Assembly: GCA_009733575.1 (NCBI GenBank)
Contig: ML769517.1
Coordinates: 1-64,000, forward strand
Length of the DNA: 64,000 nt
Direction: 5' to 3'
DNA from: Gymnopus androsaceus JB14
Lineage: Eukaryota; Basidiomycota; Agaricomycetes; Agaricales; Omphalotaceae
Below, piece after piece: positions 34,762-46,416 of this stretch. The notes below the pieces were generated by a model. That model had not been told where the DNA came from and ran no database searches. It saw only the letters and a program-made list of their open reading frames with translations. The first letter of the stretch is position 1; each line of letters opens with the position of its first letter. A program made the translations under genes and the position numbers.

Positions 34762-35117
34762 TAATCTTTGACACGATAGGTCTGGATTCTCGAATCGAGA
34801 CTACAGAACCTTCTATTAAGTATGTATACACCGTACCACCTTGATTAAATACATTGATTCTGACTGAAGTGATACCTGCATTTCATGGAACACGGCCATG
34901 ACATTTTGGCGGTGTGGACATGCTCTGGACGTAGGCGGCTGCATTATAGTGGCGTACGCCCAATTTGGGATTTGTGGCCCATTCATTGGGAAGGTCAGGC
35001 GTATGATCCAAACTCCTTAGGCCTTAGCCGCCTTTCGAGTTCTAGCGTACATAGATTGAATTGAACGCTTTTGATTTTCATTCTGTGTGGATAGTGGCTA
35101 AGTTCTATTTGACATAG

Positions 35118-35965
35118 CTCAAAGGCCAACTCCGTGCAGCCAGCGAACGTGTCCAACTTGCCAGTGCGGACCTTCTCGAAGCAATTGAGGTCCTGGCAGA
35201 GTGTAACAAGGAGCTGGAAGCCTATAGAAGAGGAGTGTTTTTGAGGCATTCAAATGGTGTCGACGTACCAGAATCTGAACCGCGAGCGATGGATGGAGAA
35301 GATCTCCCTACATACGGAGAAACGTCCCATACGACGTCCGTTACTCCCGAGACGCTCGCCGGGGCAAGTACGTCTGCGAATACAATACCGTCACTACCAC
35401 CTCCGGCGTTTTCAAAGTATGCACCTCCACCGGGACCGCCTCCTGTAGGCCCGCCTGCGCAGAGGGGGACATTGACGCATGGACGCTCAAGATCATCTGC
35501 TTCTCATTCAAGCTCAGGTATAATTTCACCGCCCTTCGATGGGCAAGGACCGGGGCAGGGACAGGGACAAGGGCAACATAGGCGGTCACACTCATCTACT
35601 GGCATGCCTGTCGCATCCCATTCCTACGTGCCTCCTTCAACCTCCGCGTCTTCGGGCTCGTCGTCACTACTTCATCTGGATCAAGCCAATTCAAGGGATG
35701 ATCAGCAAAAGGAGCTTCCTCCTGCACCTACTACCGGACCTTCTACTCCTGCGCCCATAACTATTTCTGGACTTGAAGACTACTCGGAGGGTAGGAGTGA
35801 TGTGCACGTGCATGGAGATTCCAGTCCTAGTTCTAGTGCTCCGGTGTCACCCAATGCTATTCCGTCGCATTGGGGTAGTAGTGAGTGGTCTTTTGCGCTC
35901 TTTCAGTATCTTATTCTGACCCTTGTTTAGAGAATCCATTTGCGACGATGATGGGAGAACGCTAG
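35118..35965 (+). pseudogene. Coiled-coil protein gene, 3' part only, copy C
   Basis: This copy begins inside the last long intron of the gene (homology starts near 35076) and lacks the first five exons. Its reading frame is open over 35118-35880, then after an intron (35881-35930) it continues in a short last exon ending NPFATMMGER and TAG at 35963-35965. This shows the likely native C-terminus that copy A misses through one absent base. The truncation coincides exactly with the B/C junction. Confidence 0.8.
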
Positions 35966-36965
35966 CTCTGTGAGTTGTGTTCAAGTCTTGCCCGTCCTGG
36001 AACGGAAGCAGCTGGATGGTTTCTGTGCTCAATACCCTTGACTTCTTTTAGTTGTTTTTTGGACGACCTGCTTTACCTTTATATATATATCTCCATCTAC
36101 TTTATAGCGACCACATATCTAATAATTTATATATTCTTGTACGATTGTCTGTATTTTTCTACGTAGTAACTTTTCTACTTGAACACTTTGTAGCTTCAAG
36201 GAGGTATTCCGTGATTACTCTGTCGTCGAAAGCTATTGACCTAGCCGAGCAGGGGTAAACAGCATGGGTGGGAGGATGGGATGAAAATTGATTAGTACAT
36301 GTACATACGGGGCAGACGATGCTTACTGTGTCGGTTACGATGGCTGGAACCGTCTCAACGATGGGTACAAGAGCGAAGAGAGCAGTAGAGAGCTTGATAG
36401 CAGTGGAAGAGTAGGCAGAACAAGTGCGACCTGACCGCTTTTGTCAAATAGGTCAACCTTTTTATACCAGAGGTGAAAAGAAGTATTTACGCCCCCGTTT
36501 CGCATAAATTTCAGGAATTGGAAAATAGACGAAGGGACTTCAGATTAAATGGAGTATACTTACTCACTCTCCATTTTGTGAGCTTCGGGACTTCGAAGAT
36601 TTCCGGAGTAAAGTTGTAAGTTGACCAATTTGACTGTTCGACTTGGCGACACACATGCTAAGTAGCGCGGTTCAATCAATCTATGTACATAGAACTCGAA
36701 AGCGTAAGGCTAAGAGTGGATCATACCCTGACCTCCCAATGAATGCGCACAATAATCCCCAAATTGGGCGTACCGCCACTACTAATGCACGCCGCACTAC
36801 GTCCAGAGGCATGTCCACACCGCCAAAATGTCATGGCCGTGTTCCATGAAATGCAGGTATCACTTCAGTCAGAATCAATGTATAATCAAGTTGTACGGTT
36901 ATAAATACTTAATAGAAGGTCTGTAGTCTCGATTCGAGAATCCAGACCTATCGTGTCAAAGATTA
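35966..36965. other. Intergenic, duplicate of 23690-24690
   Basis: Nearly identical to the spacer of copy A. No gene seen. Confidence 0.5.
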
Positions 36966-38619
36966 TTACACCGATTCCTTATAGCTAGGATTTTCTTGTG
37001 CAGTCATGTACTCCGCACTTGCGTCGCCAGGACTCGGAACTTGCAATGCAAGTCCATCCTTGCATCCTTCCCTATCCATATACGCAACCTCACGGATATG
37101 GATCACTAGCCGACAGCACAATATTGAATGCATGACACGCAATGGACTGTTCACGTTCAACTTTAGTAACTTGAATGATAGGTAGTTTGCACGTACATCT
37201 CGAGAACTTGAAGTTCAGGCTGTGATAAAGTTTTAATTCGAGCTTTTTTTATCCATTGAAATCCACGTACCGGTGCAAATGCCAGCACCAGAGCATTTCC
37301 CAGAGTTATTGCTGGAATTGCAATTAGAATTGTGGTGATTGCTGGATATTAAGCAGTAACTCACGCAATATAAACATATAAAATAGCAGACCTGCCCCAG
37401 TGTTATCTCTAAAGTCATTGAAGCATTTGAACAAACTTACCATCACGATAGAATGTTAACACCAAGTTTCGAGTAGTCTCTGAGGTCCAGGAGAACCCGA
37501 ATTTTGAAATCTGTCACAATCATCAGTACGCGGAGCCGCAGTGAGTTATGAATATACACATTGAGAGACGTACATTGCTGGGTAAATACTTTCCATAAGG
37601 TCAATGCTGCCACGACTAGGAAAAGAACGAGTGAAATTTACGGGAACATTGAAGGCAAATTGCTTACTAGTTTCGAAAATCAACAGAGCTACATAGTTTA
37701 TCAACCAATGTGGCTTGTAATGTCGCGTTGAAGGCATAATGGAATTCCTGGTATTATTGATGAGGGATCGACTTCTACAAAATTACAAGTAAAAGGGTCA
37801 GGATCAATCATAATTGCAAGGTAAGACACAGATTTTTTTACCTGAAGGTGATTTCGTCCAGTAAGTTACAGTTGCTATATTGACAACCGAAAGTACCTTT
37901 CAAGACCAAAGATGTTTGCATTTTCTATCATAATGAATGGCATTGGACTACTTACAATCCATGAGATGACAAGGACTATGAGAACCTTCCGAGATTGTTG
38001 GTATACCACATATGTACGAGCAACCAAGATAACTATCGTAATTATTGATTCCCGAGTCAGTGGATATCTTGCTAAAGGATAGTTTACGCACGGTCAGATA
38101 ATGCTATCCCGGCAGCTGCAAAAACTTGAATTAAAGGCGGTAGTATGAGCATTCAATCCATTGCCTGTGCTCAAAGTCGGGCCTTACTTGTGGTGAAAGT
38201 CATTGTACTATTGCAGGACTGTTGTAAAACGTTAGTGAAATAGGAAGCCACAATGAGCCATTCTTACCGCAATCGTGATATCTGCGCTCAGCCTCCCTGT
38301 GAAATGGTTAGCTATAAATACAAGAGTTTCATTGTAAACGTGACGTCACCTTCGACAACTAATATTGTGTCGATGAAGGGAGAGTAACGGGACACAAGAT
38401 ATAACACCTTAACAAATGACCAGTCCGAGGACCATACAAAGGCGACCTGGAGTGAGATTCACTTCGGTAAGTGTATTTCAAGATGTGCCCGAGAAATTTT
38501 TTAAGAGCTTGCCTCTTGCGCCAGCGAAAGAAAATAGTCATAACTCTAAAAGCATACATCCAGTGTCAGTTGTATTGCGGAATACTAAATCGATTAAACT
38601 GCACCAAAAGAGCGAGCAT
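36966..38619 (-). CDS. DUF6533-type seven-helix membrane protein, copy C
   Basis: Same exon order and signatures as the copy at 24691-26349, from ATG at 38619 to the stop at 36966. The last exon reads RVMHSILCCRLVIHIREV and ends QENPSYKESV instead of QGNPSCRGSV. Substitutions and a few small indels separate the two copies, as expected for two alleles or a recent duplication. Function unknown; predicted to span the membrane seven times. Confidence 0.7.
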
Positions 38620-39316
38620 TGCAACTAGGTTTTCAAGCTCTATGAGTGAACCGTAACCGAGCCTATGGGTCTTGTATCCATTCACACATTTGATGTACTG
38701 GGAGATAATCGAGCTATGAGGTTTTACTTCATACGTGTGAGCAAAATGTGGCCGACCATCAATATCTGGGAGTCAACCAAGAGAGCTATCACATCGTCCA
38801 TTGTTCCGTTGCTGAAGGAGGATTCTGAGGAAGAAAGCGAGACGGTAACAGTACCGCTAAAAAGAAAGAGAAAAGAGGGGGAACTTGGGGAAAGATGGTA
38901 CCATGGCAAAAGATTTAAAAGACCAATTTTTTACGCGCGAACAGATCTGTAATAGTTTCCAGGTATACCGATTCGATGATCAGAACCGAGGACTCGGAGG
39001 TTTGTTGAACAAAGGGCAAGCACTTGGCAGCTATCTGTTGATCCGCATAGTTGAGGCCAATTATAATTGAGGGAATTGCAAGTTGAGGGAGGTAAGTTGA
39101 GGGAGGTAAGTTGAGGAGTAAGTTGAGGGAGGTGCTTAGGTGAACGTTTTCGCATTGCCGCCCGCAGATGCCGCCCGGAGTTGCCAGCGCTAGAAAGAAC
39201 TTGAAAGCGCTAGAAACCTAGAAAGAACTTGAAGCGCTTATTTTTCTTTCCCAACCGATTCTAACATCGAGCTCGCTACTGGAGTTACGGGTACTCACGG
39301 CCATCTGTATTTCAAG

Positions 39317-42300
39317 ATGCAATTCTCTGATGAAATATTCAATGGTTCCAGATACTCCTCTGATGATGATCTCGACGGTGAGCTCCTCCGCTGATCTTTT
39401 TGGCACAAATCCACCAATAAATTTCGTCAGGATCGGAAGAGAGCTCAGAACTCTCTGATTTTCCCGAACAGATTCAAGATGAAGAACAAAGTGACGAAGT
39501 GTCTGAAGAAGTTTCTGAGGCGGTAGCGGAGAAGGAAATTGAGGGGGACTTTGAGTAAGTCTTATCCTGGTATAATTATCATCTCTGATTGTCTCTAGCC
39601 GTCTGGTACAGGATATTCGCGAACGAAATGATCCTTCTTTGGCTAAAGACTGGGATATAAGTATTCAAGATCAAGAAGAAACGTTCAAGGATGACTTGCG
39701 AGCGGCTTCAGGTGTAGGAAAGCGTCGGAAAGGAGTGGGCATTCCTCATACGCGTTCCCTTACCTTGTTACTAACTTCTTCTCTGTAGAAAACGCGTGCA
39801 TCCGGACCTGCATTGTCCCAGCAAGTGCGCTCTCTTATCGGTGATGGAAATCAAGCATTCGTGGACAGCGACCTACCTGGAGCCATCCGAATCATGCAAG
39901 AAGTCATTCGGATTGAACCTCGGGCAGCTCCAGCTTGGTCGGTTCTCGCACAGTGCTATGAGGACATGCAACAGAAAGATCGCGCACTTCAACTTCGTAT
40001 CATGGCAGCTCATCTAATACATGATGCAGAAGAGTGGGACCGGCTTGCACAAGAGTCTAGGCTGTGTTATGATTTCATTCGTATAGTTTCCATATTACTT
40101 ACGGCTGTCATTTCTACTAGAAATCTTGGCTTTCACCAACAAGCCCTTTACTGTTATCGTAAAGTCTACAGCCTAGATCCATCCAATGTCGATGCACTTT
40201 GGGAACGAGCAGTTTTAGCCAAGGAGATTGGAGACCTGCGAATCGTAAGCCGACTTTGTTCTTTCTTTCCTATGATGCCAATATATCTCCTTCACAGGCA
40301 AGTCAATCATTCCTCGCAATTCTGAAACGATTCCCCCATGATCTTACCGTTCTCTCCGAAATCCGCCCTATTCTCCTCGAGCTTGGTGAACTAGCCACTG
40401 CGCAACACTGTTCCAGAATGCCTTCGACCACTACCAGCAACGCTTCCCCACCGGTTCAGGACCCATCTCCGGACCTCCCGGAAGTGAGTCGACGAGTGCT
40501 CCGGTTCCTGGAGGAGGTTTTTCCATACTCAACCTTCTGGTGCTTTCGGATTTGTACAACACTCTCGAGGATTTTGATAAGGCTATCCGGGTCATCAAGG
40601 CGGGCAGTAGGTGGCTGCAGGGACGAGGAGATCAGAGGTATTGGGATTTACTGGAAGATGATAGGGAGTTTGATATAGAAGGATTCAATCGGGCGGCGTC
40701 AGCAACAGGAGCTAGAATCAACGATCCTTCTTCCTCGTCAAACCCTAATCTAAGCGCTGCTGGACCTAGTACTGCCGGAGGCCGGGGACTGGGAGCAGGA
40801 GCAGCGGAGATGCAATCTGGGTACTTTCCTCTAGATGTGAACGCCCGACATCGGCTTGCAGTGGCTAGGATCAGAATGGGCGATGCCAATGAGGGTATAG
40901 TGCGTGTCGTCTTGCTGATTTTTTCTGGTTAACAAAGCTGATTTTGCAATAGATGCACGCAAACATTGTATTACAAGAAGACGTTCTAGACTACGCAGCT
41001 TTGTTTGGCGAGATTGCGGATGCATATTATGAACGAGGGATGTGGATGGAGGCGAGACCTGTGTACGAACTCCTCAGTACTGATGAAAGCGTAGGTTCTA
41101 CTCAGCCTTTGCTTGAAAACCCGAACTTACCTTATACTCTCATTAGACCAGCAGTGTCTATATTCTGCTCCAAATTGCCTCGTGTTACCGGATGCTTGAC
41201 GAACTGAAGGAAGCTGCGGACATCTATGAACATGGTATCTCGTCTTTTATCTTCCTTTCTTTCCTCGTCATTGACAACAACCCATCCAAGTTCGTCTTGC
41301 TGATCCAACAAACAACGACGCAAAGATGAAGCTAGCGGAGATCTACGAGATTCTGAATGAACCACGGAAGGCTTTGGATTTGGTGTATCAAGGTATAAGG
41401 CTCGCATCCTTTTGTCGATAAATGTCTGGCTTACATATTTTCTCTTCAGTCATTGACTCTCGAAAACGCCGCCCGAAAGACCCATCTCAACCCAATGACA
41501 ATGGCTCCTCCGCCGGCAACCCCTCTTCCTCGCTCTTCTCCGAAGACCGTTCGTCCAAGAACACCAAATCTTCTCCGAGCAAATCCCTCGAATCCGAATC
41601 GGCTCTCTCAAGCCCAACTGAAAGAGTTGGAAGCGGAGAAGGAGAAGGATGTTTTAAGGATTTACAGGAGGATAAAGGAAATATGGGGAGGGATGTTGAA
41701 GGAGAGGAGGAGAGAGCAAGGGAGTTTGTTCAGGGTGATGATGCTGCGAATGACCTTATGGAGAACCACGAGGCGCCTGAGGGGCCGGTGGAGAGGGAGT
41801 GGATGATTGAGGCAGAAAAGATGGTGGACACGTTTAGGGAGACTAGGAATTTATTCACTGCTGCAAGGGTGAGTGGGATCCTGTGTCTTTGTAGTTGAGT
41901 AGTAGTTGACTCTCTTTGCAGCATAATCCTTTTCGAGGCATGTTTCCGAAACGCAACAGACCGAAGAAAGCCACAGATTCTGCTGATCAAGAAGCAGATG
42001 AAGAGGAGATGGCTTCGAGACTACAGCTCAATCTTCGTACGTCTCTTTTCTGTCATCCTAGTCGCGCTTTATTAACGTTTGGATGCAGAAAGTGAACGAG
42101 CACCTCGCAAGTTGCCTAAAGTTAATGGTGTGGAGATATTTCGTGGTGTTTCGTTCAAGGATTGGTTACATCTCATCATGCAGGTGAAGAATATCTCGTT
42201 CAGTCGTAATAATGTTCTAACGTCCGTCTCATGTAGTATTGTTTTATCTTGACCCAGCGGAATCAGTATGAGCTCGCGGACGAGATCCTTCGTCATATTC

Positions 42301-43516
42301 TCGTGTCCAATGCCTACATGACATCCGAGTTCCAAGTTTCGATACGACTAGCCCTCGTCGGTACGTCTTATATCGGCTTCATTTTGTTCTCCGGCTGACT
42401 TGTTTGCTACCTTTGTCTAGCATGCGCCATCCAAACACAGCACTACGTTGTCGTCGTTGAACAATGCCGGAAATTAATATCCTCGAATCAGTTCAATAAT
42501 GAACTCTACCGTCTCCTGATGGCCTCGCTCTCTAGTGGCCTTCGCGCCACGGACTCATTTATCACTTCTACATTGCAAAAGTTCTTTTTCCGCGAGATAA
42601 AACTCAACGATATCGCAGCGAAAAATCCAGAGCTACTCAAGTGGAACAACGCCCTTAAGCGGTGGGCGCCGATCATGTCGTTATCCTCCTCTTCAATGTC
42701 GGCTGGAGCTGGCGCTGGCGCTGGAAAGGGCGATGATGATTCAGATGGCGGTGGTGGTGTGGCGGATGACGCTTCTTCTACTTCGAACGATAGGCCTGTA
42801 ATGCCAACCAAGAACAATCCCCTTACGGTCGCGATTTATGGACAGATGTGCATCGCTGCGAAGAGTTATCAGAGCGCTATTTGTATGTTTAGACTATGTT
42901 TCGATTTCGTTTTTTACTGACTGTTGTTTGTCATTTAGTCTACCTCCTCCATGCATATGATTATTGCCCTGAAGATCCTATGGTGTCGCTATCTCTGGCA
43001 ATAGCTTCAGTTGGACGCGCTATGCAGAGACAGTCGGATAATCGACATCATTTAATAGCTCAGGTATGCCGCTAATTTTCTGTCACGGTCTCAAGTCCCT
43101 AATTCTATTACTACAGGGCATGGCGTTCTTGTCCAAGTACCGCTCATTGCGCTCCGCCGATCCTGCAAAGTTGAGCGAAGTGGACTATAACTTTGGTCGG
43201 ATGTTTCAGCAGCTTGGTACGTTGGTCGCGGTTTTACTGCTTGACAGTCTTTCCTTATTTCCTTCCAGGCCTTCACTCTCATGCGGTCAACCACTACGAG
43301 CGCGTCCTCCAATTGGCTGAGAAGGAAGAGTATGAGATAGGGCAGACCAATGTATGAATAGTAGCTCGCCACGATATGGGATACACTGATCAATCTTTTC
43401 ATTTCTTATAGGCTGGACATGCAAAGGAGGCGGCGTATAACCTTTCCTTGATCTATGTTTTGACTGGTGCCACACCATTGGCTGAGATGTTGTACCGACG
43501 ATGGCTTTCACTGTAG
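39317..43516 (+). CDS. TFIIIC TPR subunit (Tfc4/Sfc4/GTF3C3-like), copy C
   Basis: The only copy covering the whole gene. After an acidic N-terminus it shows two TPR blocks (from GDGNQAFVDSDLPGAIRI and from LDYAALFGEIADAYYERG), a charged linker, then the C-terminal TPR half: FKDWLHLIMQ, RNQYELADEILRHILVSN, VVVEQCRKLISSNQFNNELY, PLTVAIYGQMCIAAKSYQSA, LHAYDYCPEDPMVSLSLA and finally KEAAYNLSLIYVLTGATPLA ending at TAG 43514-43516. About a dozen introns of around 50 bases. It would act in the nucleus in RNA polymerase III initiation on tRNA and 5S genes. Single-base frame breaks occur near 40398 (one G short of copy A), 41573 and 41705; copy A is open at the first two, so these are probably sequencing errors in an essential gene. 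Confidence 0.85.
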
Positions 43517-43882
43517 TTCTCCGGGTCCCAGTATCTTGAACCAAAATCTTGCTGTCACTTTAAATCCGTTGATGCACTCAAAGATGCGTTATCCTTACGT
43601 GACTAACAAAAACCTCTAGATAATATTAATCTAAATACACAAAAAAAAAAAAAAAGCAATTTTGGGCATTTTTAGCCTGATTTATAGGTCTCTCTTAATT
43701 CATAACCTCTAATAACCCATACCTTGGAGGCGCGACCAAGCAACGACCAAGGGTCATCGGTTATGATACAGAAATTTCACGATCGGTGCGCGATCGGTGC
43801 TTAATTATTACTAAATACGGGGCGTCACAAATTGCCCCTAAAACTGGCACACCAACAAATTCCGGGTACTGATAACACTCCC
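43517..43882. promoter_or_regulatory. Spacer and presumed promoter of the Crinkler gene
   Basis: A tract of about 15 A (43640-43655) and a short repeat CGATCGGTGCGCGATCGGTGC near 43780-43801 are the only structures. No TATA box that I trust. Confidence 0.3.
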
Positions 43883-46188
43883 ATGTCGTCCACCTTTATC
43901 GTGTACTTGCCGGATGGACGACCAAACGAGATTCGCAAAATCGTCTTGAACTATGACTTGGATTGTCTCGATGTTTTAGATCGCTTAGCTGAGAAATACG
44001 GCAGAGAACGAGTCTCTAAAGAATTGTTGCTTTACAAGGTGAATACGCCTTGTCCCTGAGTCATTGGAATCTCCTTGATGTTTAAAAACAGCCAGAGAAT
44101 CTGCCATGGAAACCTAGAGATACACTTCTTGAACGCATCAAGTCGTGGTTATCGACGACTCAGCCTACGAACATGGCCAAACTCGAATGGCTCAAATCGT
44201 ATTTTCCTCAAGGTCCTGAAAACCAGAACAGAGAATATCTTGACATCCTTGCACTCAGCGAGCAAACGTTGAATTGTAGGCTCTCTTTGTCTAGAGAAAG
44301 CTAGGTTTATAACGCACCTTTTTAGCAATGACTAAACACAGACAGCATTTATCAATTACCTCAGGTACGCATAGAGGCTGGCTCGCAAGTCTCGTTATCT
44401 TACCACCTTTAATAGATGTTATACGCAGAGAAGAGCTGGTAAAGTCCTTGTACACTCACGCACGCGCGCAAAGGTTTTTCTTGGTGAGCCAACCGTATGT
44501 TAGCGCAAACAATAATCAACTGCTTTCCCCCTGTCATAGGTTCATGGAACCCCAGGTTCTGGAAAAAGCACGCTTTGCCGGCTCCTTCACAACTATATAC
44601 TCGACCAAGAAAAGGACGCCGAGGTTCAAGTTTTAGGAATTTGGAACAAAAACATTCCCGGGGGTGTTATGGATGCTTTCGACCATGCGGCCGACAGGTG
44701 CAAAGTTTTTAGCTATGATGATGCCTTGCGCGGAGATGGAACTAAGCGATGGATGCTCTTCGATGAAGGCCAGGAAACTTACGATGATCCCCGCTCATGG
44801 AACACGCTGTTTAAGCCGGTCACTCCTCATGAAAACACATATATTGTCCTCTTCGCTTCCTATTGGAGTGCCGAAGTCAGAGGTAGAGGTGTAGATGAGC
44901 GACCGGGCACATCAAACGCCATTAATGATAAACAACGGATGGCGATGTGGCCAAGCAACGATGGACGCGCATCGGGGCCGCCGCTACCGCTACCCATCGC
45001 AGGTCTCTGCCTTCTCCGTTCAGAGTACGACGAAATGGTCCAGCTCCGTCAACGGGATTTTCGATTGCCTCGTATCATGGACGACGTTAAAGAATGGTTG
45101 TTCGATATTACCGCTGGCCATATCGGAGCAGTCGATAGCATTTTTCAGGGAATTATGGAGCAGAAGGTGTATAATTATGATCTTATTCCCACCAATACTG
45201 ACCTGATACTTACATCTTACAGGCTCGATTGCATGAAGTATCTTTAAATACATTCCTTGGAGAAGCCAATCCAAGGGAAACGCTTGCATTGTGTGCACTG
45301 GGAAAGGCGTTTGAGCGCGGTCTTCCGACCGCCCGCAGTTTGTCGCATGCCCGGAATGCATCTGCGTTAGCTTATCTTCGAACACTTCTCCAAGCTCCAG
45401 AGGGCTGTATATCTTATCAGAATTTCAATAATATACCCGAAGGTGCAATGCGTGCATATCGTTTGGGGTGGGTGGTTCTCCGTGATAATAATGCCTCCAG
45501 TATCGCGCAAGTACGCTTTCCGTCTCCTTTTCACCGACACCGAATCTCTTGGCTGCTTGGCGGGTCTGAGATGCTTCGTGCCGACATTGAAGCCATGGAT
45601 TTGATGGATTTGAAGCAGTTCGTTATTGCTGTCGTCAAGTTGTTCTCGGGAAGGGCGTTGGCCAACGCTGCACGGCATGTTAACTCCCATGGGAAGGATT
45701 CGATTCCTGAGGCACAGTATCAGAACGGACTATATCGCGCTGCGTACCAGTTGACTGGTGGTAAAGGGATCTGGCTTTCACCTGAGTTTGGTACGGGCGG
45801 GCTGTCGAAGGCTGGACGTATTGACTTTTTTGTTGAGGGAACGAAGGGCTGGGGAATCGAGCTTTTACGGGAGGGGGAAGGACGCTTCAATCCCGGTGGA
45901 GCTTATCATCGCTGGATTCAGCAAGGAGTTGTGAAAGAACATATAGTCATCGATTTCCGACCGAATAATGCAAACCCATCAAAAGAGCATCTGGGTGAGT
46001 CCCATCTCATTTCGTGGATGCTTTTTCATTCTGATTGTATTGCAGGATATAATAATTTATTTCACGTTATATTTGATTCCACGTTTCAAACTTTGCTTCA
46101 ACCTCCTACCCTTACCCTCTATACCTTGGGCCAAAAACCCCAGGTCTACCCCTGTCCATCCTTATTTTCACTCAATAAGACTGTTTGA
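43883..46188 (+). CDS. Crinkler-type protein: header, P-loop NTPase and PD-(D/E)xK-like nuclease
   Basis: The start ATG at 43883 gives a ubiquitin-like header (FIVYLPDGRPNEIRKIVLNY ... LLLYK). After introns (donors near 44038, 44275 and 44360) REELVKSLYTHARAQRFFLV leads into the P-loop HGTPGSGKSTL, and later WMLFDEGQET is a probable Walker B. The C-terminal domain has QYQNGLYRAAYQLTGG, GRIDFFVEGTKGWGIELLRE and HIVIDFRPNN, matching the restriction-nuclease-like domain that published work describes on Crinkler-RHS proteins. A last exon (YNNLFHVIFDSTF) follows a 54-base intron that is also open in frame. Crinklers are host-directed or competitor-directed effectors in oomycetes and fungi; targets here are unknown. 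The gene faces an NLR gene tail to tail, 228 bases apart. Confidence 0.78.
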
Positions 46189-46416
46189 CTGAAAATTCAA
46201 ATTTCACTCAAATTTTCACTCACAAAAGTTTATAAATCAGTTAGTATTTTCATTCAAGCGGATTTTTTTGCACTTCCACTGTGATGTATATCATTTGAAA
46301 CTTAAGTATAACACAATCTACAGTGAAGAATTTACAAAAAAAAAAAACAGGATTGTTGAGTCTGGACTCCAAAGACCAATTGGTTTAATTAAATGTATGG
46401 TATAGCTCATGGTATC

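Larger units (their letters stand above)
29554..35064. repeat. Copy B: inverted, indel-rich version of copy A
   Basis: Reading the minus strand from 35064 to 29554 reproduces copy A from about 24393 to 29553 and then about 150 bases that exist only in copy C (to about 42020). Where A and C differ, B usually follows A, for example at GATCCCCTACAGCTAG. B differs from both by many one- and two-base insertions and deletions, mostly in homopolymers, and contains a run of 40 G. That error profile is unlike ordinary sequence decay. Confidence 0.9.

Noticed and set aside
29554..35064. Counting copy B genes as functional paralogues
   Set aside because: Nearly every exon has indels and there is a 40-G run; an assembly artefact is more likely.
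42506..42817. Minus-strand frame of 103 codons, also seen at 51837-52148
   Set aside because: Antisense of a TFIIIC exon; its conservation simply follows the duplicated coding strand.
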